Source of the DNA: CAMREV01 sp051656125 | GTDB taxonomy: Bacteria; Bacillota_I; Bacilli_A; Mycoplasmatales; Mycoplasmoidaceae | DNA length: 64,000 nucleotides | Direction: 5' to 3' | Assembly (NCBI GenBank): GCA_051656125.1 | Contig: JBOGBH010000012.1 | Location: 62,001 to 126,000 of the forward strand | Part shown: in pieces, positions 11,135 to 21,614 of the stretch | How positions within the stretch are numbered: the first letter of the stretch is position 1 | Layout of the letters: each line of letters opens with the position of its first letter | Made by a program: the position numbers and the translations under genes | Notes under the pieces: generated by a model | Seen by the model: only the letters and a program-made list of their open reading frames with translations | Told to the model about the DNA's origin: nothing | The model's database searches: none

Positions 11135-11608
11135 TTGAAAACAATAAATAAAGAACACTTTGATTTACTTTTAATGTTTAAAAAAGAAAGATCGCATGCT
11201 GAAGACAAACTGAATATATCATTAGGTATTTTATTCTTTTCACTTACTTTTGTAGCAGCTTTATTTAATCAACTGGGATGAAATTATTTTATTTCATTAA
11301 TTGTTCTTATAATTTTAGAAATATTATTTGTTGTAGTTTTTTTATTGCCTGAATTTAGGTACAAAAGAATAAAACATAGATATAAATCAATTGATAGTAG
11401 TTTTAATATATATAGTTGACAAGATTGAACAACCTATAATAAAAATGAAATTCAAGAGAAATATGATATTGATATTGATATATTAAAACAGATAATGATT
11501 AATATTAATATTATTAGAAGAAAATACTTAGCATTTCAAGTGTTTGCTTCTTTCATGTTCATAGATATGATTCTAATCATCATTTTCTTGTGTATAAGGA
11601 ATGCATAA
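11135..11608 (+). CDS. Small membrane protein with PycTM/SLATT-like layout
   Basis: 157 residues with a TTG start. It was chosen because an AAGAGAAG ribosome site lies 5-12 nt before it, while the first in-frame ATG (11174) has none. An N-terminal cytosolic helix with HAEDKLN (residues 21-27) runs into membrane segment 1 (about 28-45) and segment 2 (about 50-70). A charged central region follows, then a helix ending in IRRKYLAFQ, then a third membrane segment at the C-terminus. This two-helix hairpin plus late third helix, with a D-K pair at the start of helix 1, resembles the PycTM and SLATT effector domains of nucleotide-signalling phage defence. No cyclase gene is visible nearby, so the match is tentative. 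Three TGA codons are Trp. Confidence 0.6.
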
Positions 11609-11635
11609 AAAACTACTAAATTATTTAGTAGTTTT
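11609..11635. terminator. Strong bidirectional terminator
   Basis: Perfect 12-bp inverted repeat AAAACTACTAAA / TTTAGTAGTTTT with a 3-nt loop between convergent genes. The dUTPase stop codon lies in the right arm. Confidence 0.8.
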
Positions 11636-12125
11636 CTTTTTGTCTATTTATGTTAACTTGGTTCTTTGAATAGTAAGCTTTCTTTATTTCATGAAAAGTT
11701 AAATCTAAATCAATTGCTAATTGAAAAAGCTTTTTAATAAATGATCTAACTTTCTTTTCATTATTTAATGAACTAACATTTGTTATTAGTTCTGTAAATG
11801 ATTTAGATAATTGTATTTTATCTTTCTTTTTCTTTTGTGATGTTTTTATTGAAAATTTCATTTCATTTACCCCATAAAAAAGACCTATTGAAAGTATGAA
11901 GTGTAAGCAATCTACAAACTCATCCAAGATTACATCTTTATGACTTGATTTTTTTAAAGATCAAAATTTAAAGCATCTAACTTCATTACATAATTCAGAT
12001 AGTTCAACAATTAATGCTAATCTTTTTCTAGATAATAAATTTTTTTTTAAAAGTTTGTGATTTTTTTCTATAAAATTATCTAGTTCAATTTGAGTTAAAA
12101 TTATTTCATTTAAATTTACATTCAT
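11625..12125 (-). CDS. dut: Dimeric dUTPase (dUTPase_2, MazG-related)
   Basis: 166 residues, starting at an ATG preceded by AAGG. The all-alpha NTPase metal-binding pattern is clear: ELSELCNE near residue 42-49 (ExxE), RCFKFWS directly after, and DEFVDCLHF near 68 (ExxD-type second half, with the LHFILSIG helix). These are hallmarks of the dimeric dUTPase family, which hydrolyses dUTP to dUMP and pyrophosphate and keeps uracil out of DNA. The Trp in FKFWS is coded by TGA. It stands alone between two terminators. Confidence 0.85.
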
Positions 12126-12143
12126 ATTTACCTTATTTAGTTT

Positions 12144-12149
12144 ATTATA
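12144..12149 (-). promoter_or_regulatory. -10 box for dut
   Basis: ATTATA on plus (TATAAT on minus), 19 nt before the ATG, giving a leader of about 12 nt that includes the AAGG ribosome site. Confidence 0.5.
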
Positions 12150-12156
12150 AAATAAA

Positions 12157-12193
12157 AATAACTACACTTATTATCTTTTTAAGTATAGTTATT
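12157..12193 (-). terminator. Terminator of the first surface-protein gene
   Basis: A 14-bp arm pair AATAACTACACTTA / TAAGTATAGTTATT with one mismatch. On the minus strand it is followed by a T-rich tract. It lies 50 nt after the stop of the surface-protein gene. Confidence 0.65.
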
Positions 12194-12243
12194 ATTTATA
12201 TTTTTTATTTGTTAATTAAAATATTATTAAGTATTAAACAAAA

Positions 12244-13857
12244 TTAATTTTTAAGTTTTGGCGGGGCTTCTCTATTTGTATTTTTAGAAGGACTAATCGG
12301 ACCTTTTTTTCCAATAGGTTTTGGAACAGAAGAAATAAATAATGATTTATTATTTAAAATCTCGTTGTTTGATTTAGTTGAAGATTTAGAAGTACCGTTT
12401 GGACTTTTATCTAGTTTATCAACATTCGATTTATCAGATATAGAGTTATTAATTGGATTTTTATGACTAATAGGTTGGGGGATAGAAGTAAATAATGATT
12501 TATTATTTAATCCATTTGAAGATGTTTCAATTTGAAATTTAGATTTTCCTTCATTATTGATATTTATAGTATTTGGAACACTTGTAGTTGCTCTTTTATT
12601 TTTAACAACTTTATTTTGATCTGCTCTTAATTTATTTATAAAGAACACAGCTAATACTATTGCAATAATTAATGCAATACCACCAATAGTGCTTCCAACT
12701 ATAATTGGAGTGTTGTTATCAATTGGTTTAACAAATCCTAAAATAGTATTACCAATTAAATCACCCTGCAATGAAGAAACTCTTTCAATTAAATTGCTAT
12801 CAAAATATTTCCCATTAATAGTTAGGGTAAGCTCAATTATCCCTTCACTATCATCTGAAAGAATATTATCAATTCCAGAAATAATAGGTGCTGGATCTGG
12901 AAAATTAACAAAATCAAAATATTTTGAGTAAGAATTAAAATCTTCACTTAATTCTTGAGCAATTTTAGAAGGTAAAACTTTATTCATACTACTTTTTAAA
13001 ACTAAAGAAGTTGCTCCTGGAACTTTTTTAAATCCAGATAATTCAGTTGTTATAAAAGAATCCTCAGAAATATATTTTCCATTTTTATCAATATAATTTT
13101 TTAAAATATACTCAATTTTTAAAGTGCCAGAAAGATTGTCAAAAGTTCGATCAACTTCTAAAAATTTTGTATTTTCTTCTGAAGAAAGATTCTCAATAGC
13201 ATTATTTAATTTAAAAAAATTATTAATATTGGTTTCTTCATTTGCAATGTCAGAAGCATATGCTTTTCCTTGATCAAATGAAGAAATTTTATCATAAGAT
13301 GTGGGAGCTTTTAAAGATTTAAAATTTCTTATTATAATTACTCTTTCCAATGGTGAAAAATTAGGCGTATTAGAATTTATAGTGTTACCATTAGAATCAA
13401 TATAATTATTAACTCTAACTAAAATATCAGCAGAACCTCTATTTGTAGCATTACTAAATTCTGGTGGAGATAAATTGTTAATGCCTGTTATTAAAAATTC
13501 AACATCATTAGCCATATTAAAGTTAGTAGGAATAGATCCTCCTATTTTTATTAGACTTTCTAAAATTGATCTGTTATTTTCAATTTGAAATGGATAATTA
13601 TTAGCTATAATATTTTGACTATTAGAACTTAATTCAATTGAAGTTCTTGACTTTGTTATACTATTTTGGCTTTGAAAGTCATCAATTGCTAAAGCATTAG
13701 AATCTTCATTTGCGATTTTAATATCGCTATCATTTAAAGATGTTAAATTATTTGAAGCAGAATTTAATTTTGAAACATTATCTAAATTTGTAGCTAATAT
13801 CATTCCCACAAAAGCAAAAAAACTTAATGAAGTTAATATTATTTTTTTATTTTTCAT
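12244..13857 (-). CDS. Surface protein A: signal anchor, ectodomain, C-terminal TM, basic tail
   Basis: 537 residues. The N-terminal hydrophobic segment (about 5-23) lacks a lipobox Cys. A Ser/Asn/Thr-rich ectodomain follows, with YPFQI near residue 91 and repeated module patterns: KAYASDIAN; D..GTLKIEY.LKNYID; GFKKVPG. These resemble the mycoplasma Lipoprotein_17-type associated domain. A membrane helix lies at about residues 385-410, then a 120-residue tail in which NNKSLF...P.PI occurs twice. It shares N-terminal words (NLDNVSKL) and domain order with the neighbour downstream of the divergent promoter. Probably a surface adhesin or antigen anchored at both ends; function not known. AGGA ribosome site. 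Confidence 0.75.
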   Translation of the reverse strand: MKNKKIILTSLSFFAFVGMILATNLDNVSKLNSASNNLTSLNDSDIKIANEDSNALAIDDFQSQNSITKSRTSIELSSNSQNIIANNYPFQIENNRSILESLIKIGGSIPTNFNMANDVEFLITGINNLSPPEFSNATNRGSADILVRVNNYIDSNGNTINSNTPNFSPLERVIIIRNFKSLKAPTSYDKISSFDQGKAYASDIANEETNINNFFKLNNAIENLSSEENTKFLEVDRTFDNLSGTLKIEYILKNYIDKNGKYISEDSFITTELSGFKKVPGATSLVLKSSMNKVLPSKIAQELSEDFNSYSKYFDFVNFPDPAPIISGIDNILSDDSEGIIELTLTINGKYFDSNLIERVSSLQGDLIGNTILGFVKPIDNNTPIIVGSTIGGIALIIAIVLAVFFINKLRADQNKVVKNKRATTSVPNTININNEGKSKFQIETSSNGLNNKSLFTSIPQPISHKNPINNSISDKSNVDKLDKSPNGTSKSSTKSNNEILNNKSLFISSVPKPIGKKGPISPSKNTNREAPPKLKN

Positions 13858-13893
13858 ATTAATAAATTCCTATATACTAATTAAATTTATTTT

Positions 13894-13921
13894 ATTATAA
13901 TTTCATTTTTAAAATTTGCAA
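13894..13921 (-). promoter_or_regulatory. Promoter of surface protein A
   Basis: On the minus strand TTGCAA (13916-13921) and TATAAT (13894-13899) are separated by 16 nt, the best -35/-10 pair in this region. The start codon follows 36 nt later. Confidence 0.65.
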
Positions 13922-13933
13922 GCTAAATAAATA

Positions 13934-13962
13934 AAAAAACCATATTGTTTGTATGGTTTTTT
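13934..13962 (-). terminator. Terminator of surface protein B gene
   Basis: Perfect 11-bp arms AAAAAACCATA / TATGGTTTTTT with a 7-nt loop, 10 nt after the stop codon. Confidence 0.8.
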
Positions 13963-13971
13963 TATTAGACT

Positions 13972-15378
13972 CTATTTTCTAGCCGGAGGAGGAACTGGTC
14001 TGTTTCCAGGTGTAGGTGGACCAACTGGAGGTTTTGTACCACCAGGAACTGAACTACTCATTGAAGAAGGAGTTGAAGTTGTAGTTTTAGAAACGCTACC
14101 TGTAGGAGGAGAAACTTTTTCACTTAATTTTTGTTTTCTTAAGTTTTCACTTTTCTTTTTCTTAGCTCTAGATACAAAGAATATAGTTAATGCTATAGCA
14201 GCAATTAAAGCAATACCACCAACAGAAGCACCAACAACAATTGGTATTATATCAACTTTTTCAACTTCTGAATTTAATCCTTCTATAACTGTATCAACAT
14301 CAAGCTCTGCTGCAATTTGTGGAACAAGATTATTATCAAAGTAACTTCCACTAATTGTATAAGTAAAGCTAATTTTTCCGTCCTTATCATTTGCAGAAAC
14401 ATTTTTAATAGCAGTAATCGGTTCAGGAATACTGTCATTTGGTAAATTTTTCAATTCAAATCATTCTTTATATGATGCAAAATTTTCTTCTAATCTTCCA
14501 GCAATAGTTGAAGGTATTAAAGTGCTTCCGTTAATACCTTCTTTTAAATCTAAAAATGTAGGCCCATCAACTATTTTAAAACCAATCACATTAACTGATC
14601 TAGCAGGTGTTTTTGAAGAAAAGTATGTTCCACTTTGATCAAATCAATGTGTTAGAGTATAACTAACTGTTAAACTACCTGCGTTATTATTAAATGAAAG
14701 AGATAAAGGTTCTGCTATTGTATTTATAGAAACAGATGAAACACCATTTTTTACCTCAAGAACATTTGTTATATCAATTTTAGATGGATCAGATGAATTA
14801 ATCTCAACATCAGAAGCATAATGATTTGAAGGATTAAAAACACTATTTTTATCATATGTTGTTTGGCTTGTTACAGATTTAAAGTTATTAATTGCAACAG
14901 TATCAGCAAATGTAGAACCATCTTGCACATGATTACCATCTGCATCTATATAATTTGATAAAATTACATTGATAGTAGCCCTACCACTATTAGTTGTAGA
15001 ACCCAAGTTATTAATAGCTGAAGCAGAAACTTCAACATCTCTATCCATATCAAAATTAGGTGGAGTATTAGAAATTAATATTAAACTTTTTAAAAGAGAT
15101 GTGTTATTCAAAATTTGAAATGGATAAATAGTTTGAATAGTACTATTAGCATTTGGGTTTCTAGCAATTGTAGTTGCTGTATTAAATGTAGATGAATTAT
15201 ATGATGTAATGTCACTAATTTCATTTGCAGTTTTAACAACATTATTTAAAGAAGATTCATTGGAAAAACCAGTTTGTAGTTTTGAAATATTATCTAAATT
15301 TGCAGCTAATACTACTCCTGTAAAAGCAAAGATGCTTAATGAAGTCAATACTGCTTTTTTTAATTTTTTATTTCTCAT
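13972..15378 (-). CDS. Surface protein B: paralog of A with proline-rich cytosolic tail
   Basis: 468 residues with an N-terminal signal anchor without a lipobox Cys. The ectodomain has YPFQI near residue 82, two ASDV segments, and modules ending in NNAGSLTVSYTLTHW and ...NVIGFK. A membrane helix (VVGASVGGIALIAAIALTIF) lies near residues 375-395, then a basic stretch KKKKSENLRK, and a Pro/Gly/Thr-rich C-terminus (PPTGS, PVGPPTPGNRPVPPPARK). Words shared with protein A (NLDN.SKL, YPFQI.NN.S.L.SL) show recent duplication. By the positive-inside rule the proline-rich tail is cytosolic, where it could touch internal scaffold proteins; that is inference. TAGGAG ribosome site. Confidence 0.75.
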
Positions 15379-15557
15379 ATTTATAAACTCCTATGTTTAA
15401 AATAAATTTATATTATAAAAATATAACTATTATTATTATACCTTAAAAACTTATTTTTTTTAAAAAAATACAATAAAGAATGCAAATATAAAACAATTTC
15501 AATAAATTAAATTATTTTTTACAAAATAACCTTAAATATAATTAGAAAAAAATTTAA

Positions 15558-15563
15558 TATAAT
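15558..15563 (+). promoter_or_regulatory. -10 box for ldh
   Basis: TATAAT lies 24 nt before the ATG; an AAGGAG ribosome site is at 15577-15582. The 15379-15587 interval is a divergent promoter region and holds nothing else recognisable. Confidence 0.6.
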
Positions 15564-15587
15564 ATAAGTGTTTAAAAAGGAGTAAAA

Positions 15588-16526
15588 ATGAAAAGAAAAA
15601 AAATAGTTCTTATAGGCGCTGGAAATGTTGGGTGTTCTTTCTTATATTCTGCTATTAATAATATGATAGCTGATGAATATATACTGATCGATCATTTCAA
15701 TGAATTAGCCGAAGGGCAAGCAATGGATTTACTAGATGCTATTGGTGTTCTACCACATTGTGATGCAACAATTAGAAGTGGTAGCTACAATGATTGTGCT
15801 GATGCAGATATTATTGCAATAACTGCAGGAAGACCTCAAAAACCTGGTGAGACAAGACTTGAAATGATACAAGATAATGCAAAAATAATGAAACAAATTG
15901 CAAAAAGTGTAAAAGCTACTAAGTTTAATGGCGTTACAATGATATCTTCAAATCCAGTTGATGTGCTAACTATGGTTTATCAAAAAGAAACTGGTTATTC
16001 AAAAAATAAAGTTTTTGGAACAGGAACAATGCTTGACACATCAAGATTTAGAGTATTAGTAGGTAAAGAATTAAAAGTAAATCCTTCAGCTGTGAATCTT
16101 TGTATAATGGGAGAGCATGGAGATAGTTCAATTGCAAGTATTGAATATGGATCAATTTTTACTAAACCAATTAGTAAAGTAATTTCAGAAGGAAAAATTA
16201 GCGAAAGCAAATTAAAAGAATTACATAAAGATGTAGTACAAAGAGCTTATGAAATAATCAATAGAAAAAAATCTACTTATTATGGAATTGGTGCATGTAT
16301 GATGAGACTAGCTTCGCATGTTTTTAGGGATTCAAACGAAATTGAAACAGTATCTGCATATTTAGATGGCGAATACAAAAACAAAGATGTTTATATCGGA
16401 GTTCCAGCAATAATAAATAAAGATGGATGACAAAGAGTAGTTAATGTTCCATTAAGTGATGAAGAACAAAAAAACTTTAACGAATCATGTAAAACTATAA
16501 AAGAAAATTTTAATAGCATAAAATAG
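15588..16526 (+). CDS. ldh: L-lactate dehydrogenase
   Basis: 312 residues. The Rossmann loop GAGNVGCSF is at residues 10-18 and the active-site loop QKPGETR at 84-90. Gln84 marks lactate rather than malate specificity. DTSRFR at 150-155 supplies the substrate Arg and Asp, and the catalytic His is H177 in GEHGDSS. It reduces pyruvate to lactate and regenerates NAD+ for glycolysis. One in-frame TGA near the C-terminus is Trp. It is a single-gene unit with its own promoter, AAGGAG site and terminator, transcribed opposite to the surface-protein genes on both sides. Confidence 0.95.
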
Positions 16527-16536
16527 TATTGAAAAT

Positions 16537-16563
16537 AAAAAAACCACATTAAGTGGTTTTTTT
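16537..16563 (+). terminator. Terminator of ldh
   Basis: Arms AAAAAAACCAC / GTGGTTTTTTT around an ATTAA loop, 10 nt after the stop. It also faces the end of the convergent surface protein C gene. Confidence 0.8.
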
Positions 16564-16582
16564 ATTTATTAAAAACTAATAA

Positions 16583-18178
16583 TTATTTTTTAGTTGGAGG
16601 AGTAGGTGGAGTTGCAGTTGGACCTGATGGTCTTTTTACAACTGGAGCATTACTCTTAGGAACTGAAATTGTAGGAGGAACATATTTCCCTGGAGCTTGT
16701 GGTCCGCCTGGCGCACCAGGTCTTCCTGGAGCTATTCCGCCAGGTCCAGGTCCCATTGAAGCATTTGCAATTTCTGGACCTTTTTTAGGTTTACTAGACA
16801 TAGAATGTAACTTGTCATCCATACTTTTTTTCTTTCTGATTTCTTCAGTTTTCTTTTTTTGGAATCTAATAAAGAATATTAAACCAACAACTAATGCAAT
16901 GAATCCAACACCACCACCAATAGCTGCACTAACTATAATTAATGTATTATCTGCTTGTTCAATAAACTTACTAAAACCAGCAACAACGAAAGAAAAAGTT
17001 TGTTCTTGTTCTGAAGTATTTGGTCTTATAGGAACTAAATTACCATTATTATCATATCCATAGTAGCCACCTTTTACAGTAATCTCAACTGTTACAGTAC
17101 CATCTTTATCATTTGCTTCCTTAATAAAAAATTTATTAGGAACTAATTCTGTACTATTAATTAAAGGATTTCCTGGAGCAGATGATTTAATAGTTAGTGG
17201 ATATTTTAATTCTCCAAAAAATTGTTTTATAAGTTCATCACTTAGCAAGCCATCAGCATTTGCGTTTCTTAATAAAACTGATGGAGTAGTAGAAGATGCT
17301 AGACTAGTTGTTGAAAATCCTGTTGGGCCATAAATTCTTTTAAATCCCGGTACATCAATCGTATGATTAAATGAACCAGATGAAGCAGGAACAAAATTAT
17401 TTCTTGAATCAATATAGTTTTTTATAGTAGCAGATACAGTTAAGGTTCCACTTGTATTGTCAAATACTGGTGGTCTACTTGAATTTAATTCAATTGTTGA
17501 ATTAAATCCAGTACCTCCAGCAGCATTCTCAATATGGTTTATTGGAACTATGAAACTAAGGGGAGTTTTGTTTGGAACATAAAGGTCAACAATGTCAGAA
17601 GCATATTCTACATCAGTTATTGGTTTTAAAGTGGGGTTAAGAACAATATTAGTTGATCCAGTAACACTTCTCATATTAGTTGTTCTAGAAGTCAAATTTA
17701 TTTTGCCATCTTGAGGAACGCCGGCTTCATCACTTCATCTACTAATTTCAGCAGTTATAGATAAAATACCACTTGATGTATTGTCACCTTTATTTGTATA
17801 AATTACATTAGTTATCATAAATGTTACAGTAGAATCAGTTTCTGGATTAACAGTACCATTTATAGAAAAGAAATCTCAAAACGGATGTTTTTGTGGTACT
17901 TTTGTATTAATTGGTGGAAAAGGTATTTCAAATGGATAGTAATCACTAAAATTTACACCTGGTTTTCTAATTAAAGCTGTTTTTTGAGATTTAGTATCTA
18001 TATTATTAGCACTTTCACTAACTTCATTAACTTCTTGATTATTAACTAAGTTTTCTTCTTTTAAATCAAAACCACTAATAGAGCTTAAAGATAACCCTAC
18101 ACCTAATAAAGATGAGAAAGTTAAAGTAGATAATACTATTCTTCTAGCTATTTTGTTTTTCTTTTTATTTTTTTTCAT
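16583..18178 (-). CDS. Surface protein C: third family member, Gly/Pro-rich tail
   Basis: 531 residues. The very basic N-terminus (KKNKKKNKIARR) precedes a signal anchor without a lipobox Cys. YYPFEIPFPP near residue 80 corresponds to the YPFQI segment of proteins A and B. Modules with EYASDIVD, D.TSGTLTVSATIKNYID and VPGFKRI repeat the family pattern. A membrane helix at about residues 415-435 is followed by FQKKKTEEIRKKK and a 70-residue Gly/Pro/Ala-rich tail (GPGPGGIAPGRPGAPGG). Same inferred topology as A and B but more diverged. Strong AAGGAG ribosome site; three in-frame TGA codons are Trp. Confidence 0.72.
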
Positions 18179-18343
18179 ATTTTTCTCCTTAAGAATTCAA
18201 TATAAATATTTTTATAAAATTATAATATTCATTATAACATTATTTAGATAAGTATATTTAAAAATAAATTCTTATATTTTCACAATCTATTTAATTATAA
18301 AACAAAAAACAAAATATAACTATTAAAAATAATTTATAAAATG

Positions 18344-18349
18344 TATAAT
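18344..18349 (+). promoter_or_regulatory. -10 box for the small basic protein / hydrolase unit
   Basis: TATAAT lies 31 nt before the ATG at 18381, with AGGA 9-12 nt before that start. The 18179-18380 interval otherwise holds the divergent promoter of surface protein C. Confidence 0.5.
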
Positions 18350-18380
18350 AATTTATGTTAATTTATTTTTAGGAACAAAA

Positions 18381-18500
18381 ATGTCAAAAAAAAGAAAAAA
18401 AATAAGACAGCAAAAATTAGCTGATCAAAAAGAAACTAGAATTAAAAAACTTATTAAAAAATCAAAAAAAGAAAAAAAACTTAATAAAAAAAATCCATAA
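18381..18500 (+). CDS. 39-residue lysine-rich protein
   Basis: A short ORF with a good ribosome site (AGGAAC) and a -10 box, ending 9 nt before the hydrolase start. More than half of the residues are Lys or Arg (MSKKRKKIRQQKL at the start). Its charge is like that of small ribosomal or nucleic-acid-binding proteins, but I do not recognise the family. It probably shares the transcript of the hydrolase. Confidence 0.55.
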   Translation: MSKKRKKIRQQKLADQKETRIKKLIKKSKKEKKLNKKNP

Positions 18501-18509
18501 TTTATTAAT

Positions 18510-19217
18510 ATGAAAAATATAAATATAATTTTTATTCATGGCTTGGTAGCAAATAAAGATTCAAATAAAGCCCTTAAAAATTATTGTGAAAAAAATAAAT
18601 TTAATTATTATTCACTTGATTTACCTGGTCACGGAAAAGAACCTTTTGGTGACATAGACATAAATTTAAATTCATATATCGATTTTGTTTTAAATTTTAT
18701 AAAAACTAATAAAATTAAAAAACCAATTTTAGTAGGACACTCATTTGGTGGTGCCATTATAGTTGGTTTAATTTCTCAAATGAAAAAAGAAGATAAATAT
18801 TTAGCAATACTTGAAGATCCAATTAATCCATCAATTTTACAAGGTATTGATCCTAATAAAATTGATAAAAAATTATTTGATATTGCATTATTTACTAAAA
18901 AATTAAAAGAAATGTCTAAATATAAATTTGATGATTTTAAAAAAATAATAATACTTTTAACAAATACTACCAGTGAGAAAACCTTACTTTTATTAAGTGT
19001 CTGATATAAAAAAATTGACATTCCTACTTTAGTAATATTTGGAAAAAATGACAGGCTAATAAATCAAGAAGCTTCATTTAAAACTATTAAAAAGTTGAAC
19101 AAAGAAATTGAATTTTCTTTAATAGAAAAAGCTAGACATACACCACATGATGAGGATCCAGAAAATTATATAAAATCTTTAAATGAATTCTTAATAAAAA
19201 ATAAGGTTATTAAATAA
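18510..19217 (+). CDS. Alpha/beta-hydrolase
   Basis: 235 residues. IIFIHG is the oxyanion-hole segment at residues 6-11. LDLPGHGKEP follows near 38, the nucleophile elbow is GHSFGG near 77, the Asp is in FGKNDRLI near residue 180 and the His in ARHTPHDE near 211. Together these give a complete Ser-Asp-His triad. The family includes esterases, lipases and thioesterases; the substrate is unknown. One TGA is Trp. No separate ribosome site is obvious, so it may be translated by coupling with the short basic ORF. Confidence 0.85.
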
Positions 19218-19224
19218 TTTAAAA

Positions 19225-21570
19225 CTATGTGCAACTTTCACATATCTCATCAATAATATCTTTCTCTGTTTTGCAATAATAGAATGTTTTTATACCTAAT
19301 TTAAAACCATATAAATGGTGAAGAGTAAAATCAGTAAGTGATTTTACTTTTTTAAAGTAAATATTTATTGATTGGGCTTGATCAATATAACATTGTCTTA
19401 TTGCAGCTAATTCAATAAGTCTATATTGATCGCAATCTGAAGCAATTTTATAATATTTTCAATTTTGAATATTTGGTACTAGTGTTGGCAAATTTATTTT
19501 TCCATCTTCTTTGTAAAAAAAGTGTTGAATTGGTTCTGTACTTTCAGTAGCATTAATTGCTTTCCCACTTGTAGCAGTTGGAGCAATAGAAATTAATTGT
19601 GCGTTTCTAATTCCATACTTCTTTATTTCTTCTGCAAGTTTTTTTCATTTGTTTAAGTCTGGTTTATATTTAGTTAATTCTAAGGCGCTTTTGTTTGCTT
19701 TAAATATTGGTAATTCACCTTTTGCTCATAGTGTTTCTTTAAATTTTGCAAATGGACCTTTTTCTTTTGCTAAGTCTTTTGAAGATTCAATTATTTGAAA
19801 AGTTATTTCATCAAATATTTTATGAGTAATTTCTAAAGCTTCTTTTGAATCAATAACTATTTTTTTAGTTGCTAAAAAATTAGCAAGATTTAAGACGCCA
19901 ATTCCTAAGTACCTATAATTTGAATTAGTTAAATAACCTTCTATTACAGGATAAATTGCAACATCAACAGAGTTATCCATTGCTCTAACTAAAATGGAAA
20001 CAGCTTTTTTTTGTTCTTCTTTAGATAAATAACCTCAAACATTTAAATTGATTGATGCTAAGTTACAAAGTGATATTTCCCCAGCAGTAGAAGTTTTTTC
20101 AATTTTATATCAATCGTTTTCCTTAATTTCTTTTATATTATTTTTTACAGATTCTCTTGAAGGTAATGTAATTTCAGTACAAAGATTAGAAGAGTTAATG
20201 TATCTATCTAACATAGAAACAGAATTAACATTTTCTTCATGAAATAAATAAATATTTCCTGTTTCAACTCTTTCTTTCATTATCATTTCAAATAGTTTTC
20301 TAGCAGAGATGACTTTTTTTCTTATATTGTCTTTTTTTTCATATTCTTCATAAATATTTTCAAATTCTTTTCCAAATTTAAATTTTAATTTTGGAACATC
20401 TGCAGGATCAAATAAAGTCACATTTTTATTTTTTAATAAACGATCAATTAATAGGTCATTAATTTTAACTGCATACTTTAATTGTCTAGCTCTATTTTCT
20501 TCTGTACCACTATTACTTTTAAGAACAATTAAATCCTCAAAATTATAATGTCATCATTGAAAATATATTGCACAAGCACCTGGTCTTGATGATCCTTGAT
20601 TAAATGCTTTAACTGTTGATTCAATAATTTTTATAAATGGTACTGGTCCAGACGAAAATCCAGCATTACCCATAATGAAGCTGCCACTTGATCTAATACT
20701 AGAAATATCAATTGCATTTCCACCTTTAAATTTAGAATAAATTGCAACATCATGAGCTGTTTCCATTATAGAATCTGCAGAGTCTCCCATTTTAGAAAGT
20801 ACACAACTAGATAGCTGTTGGTTTTTAGTTCCTGCATTTAACATTATAGGAGTTGCTAAAGTAAAATAATGTTGAGAAATCATATTATAAAAGTCAATAA
20901 TTTTATTGATTCTATCATTTTTTTCATTTATAAAAAGTGCCATTGCAATTCTTATATATGAATGTTGAGGTAGTTCTAGTTTTTTTGATTTATTATAGTT
21001 TAAACAATATTTACTATAGAAAGTATAAAGTGATTTAAATGTAAATAAATAATCTCTTTCAGGATTAATAGCTGAATTTATTTTTTCAATATCTTTAGAA
21101 GAATATTTAGAATAAATATCTTTTCAATATAACTTGTAATGTAAACCTTTTTCAATAACATCTTTTAAATGAGGATAAGTTTTATTTGTTTTTATATGTC
21201 ATGAATCTCTATATATTTTTAATAAATAAAGTTTAGCTGCAATCTTTTCATATAAAGGATGAATTCTACTAATGTTATTTACTGCTGTTTTTATTAGTTC
21301 ATCATAAACATCAACAATTTTAATTTTGTTATAAAGTTTTATCTTTGTAGAGCTTAATAAATTATCACAATACTCTTTATTGTTTTCACATGCTCAAAGA
21401 CATACTTTTCTCATTTTATCAGTATTATATTTTTCTTCTCTTCCATCACGCTTAATTACAATAATTTCATCTGCAATTATATGGCTATTTTTTTTAGAAC
21501 TTGTATCTATCTCTTCTTGCAGATTTACTGCAATCTCTAATTGAGATAACTTTAATGTTTTAGTTTTCAT
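19225..21570 (-). CDS. nrdA: Class I ribonucleotide reductase, large subunit (NrdA-like)
   Basis: 781 residues. An N-terminal ATP-cone (IVIKRDGREEKYN near residue 40) marks an allosteric activity site of the class Ia type. Active-site residues are visible: QLSSCVL (first redox Cys), SSNLCTEI (thiyl Cys with Asn and Glu), and the C-terminal redox pair in DEICESCT. It reduces ribonucleoside diphosphates to deoxy forms with NrdB, with electrons from thioredoxin or glutaredoxin. It follows nrdB by 44 nt. Several TGA codons are Trp. The ATP-cone separates it from the NrdE type usual in mycoplasmas. Confidence 0.92.
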
Positions 21571-21614
21571 TTTAATTCTTTTTTGTTTGTTATTTTATTT
21601 TGTTTTTAATATTT

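Noticed and set aside
13949..14344. Plus-strand frame rich in Gly and Pro opposite surface protein B.
   Set aside because: A shadow of the proline-rich tail on the other strand; the minus-strand frame has promoter, ribosome site and terminator.
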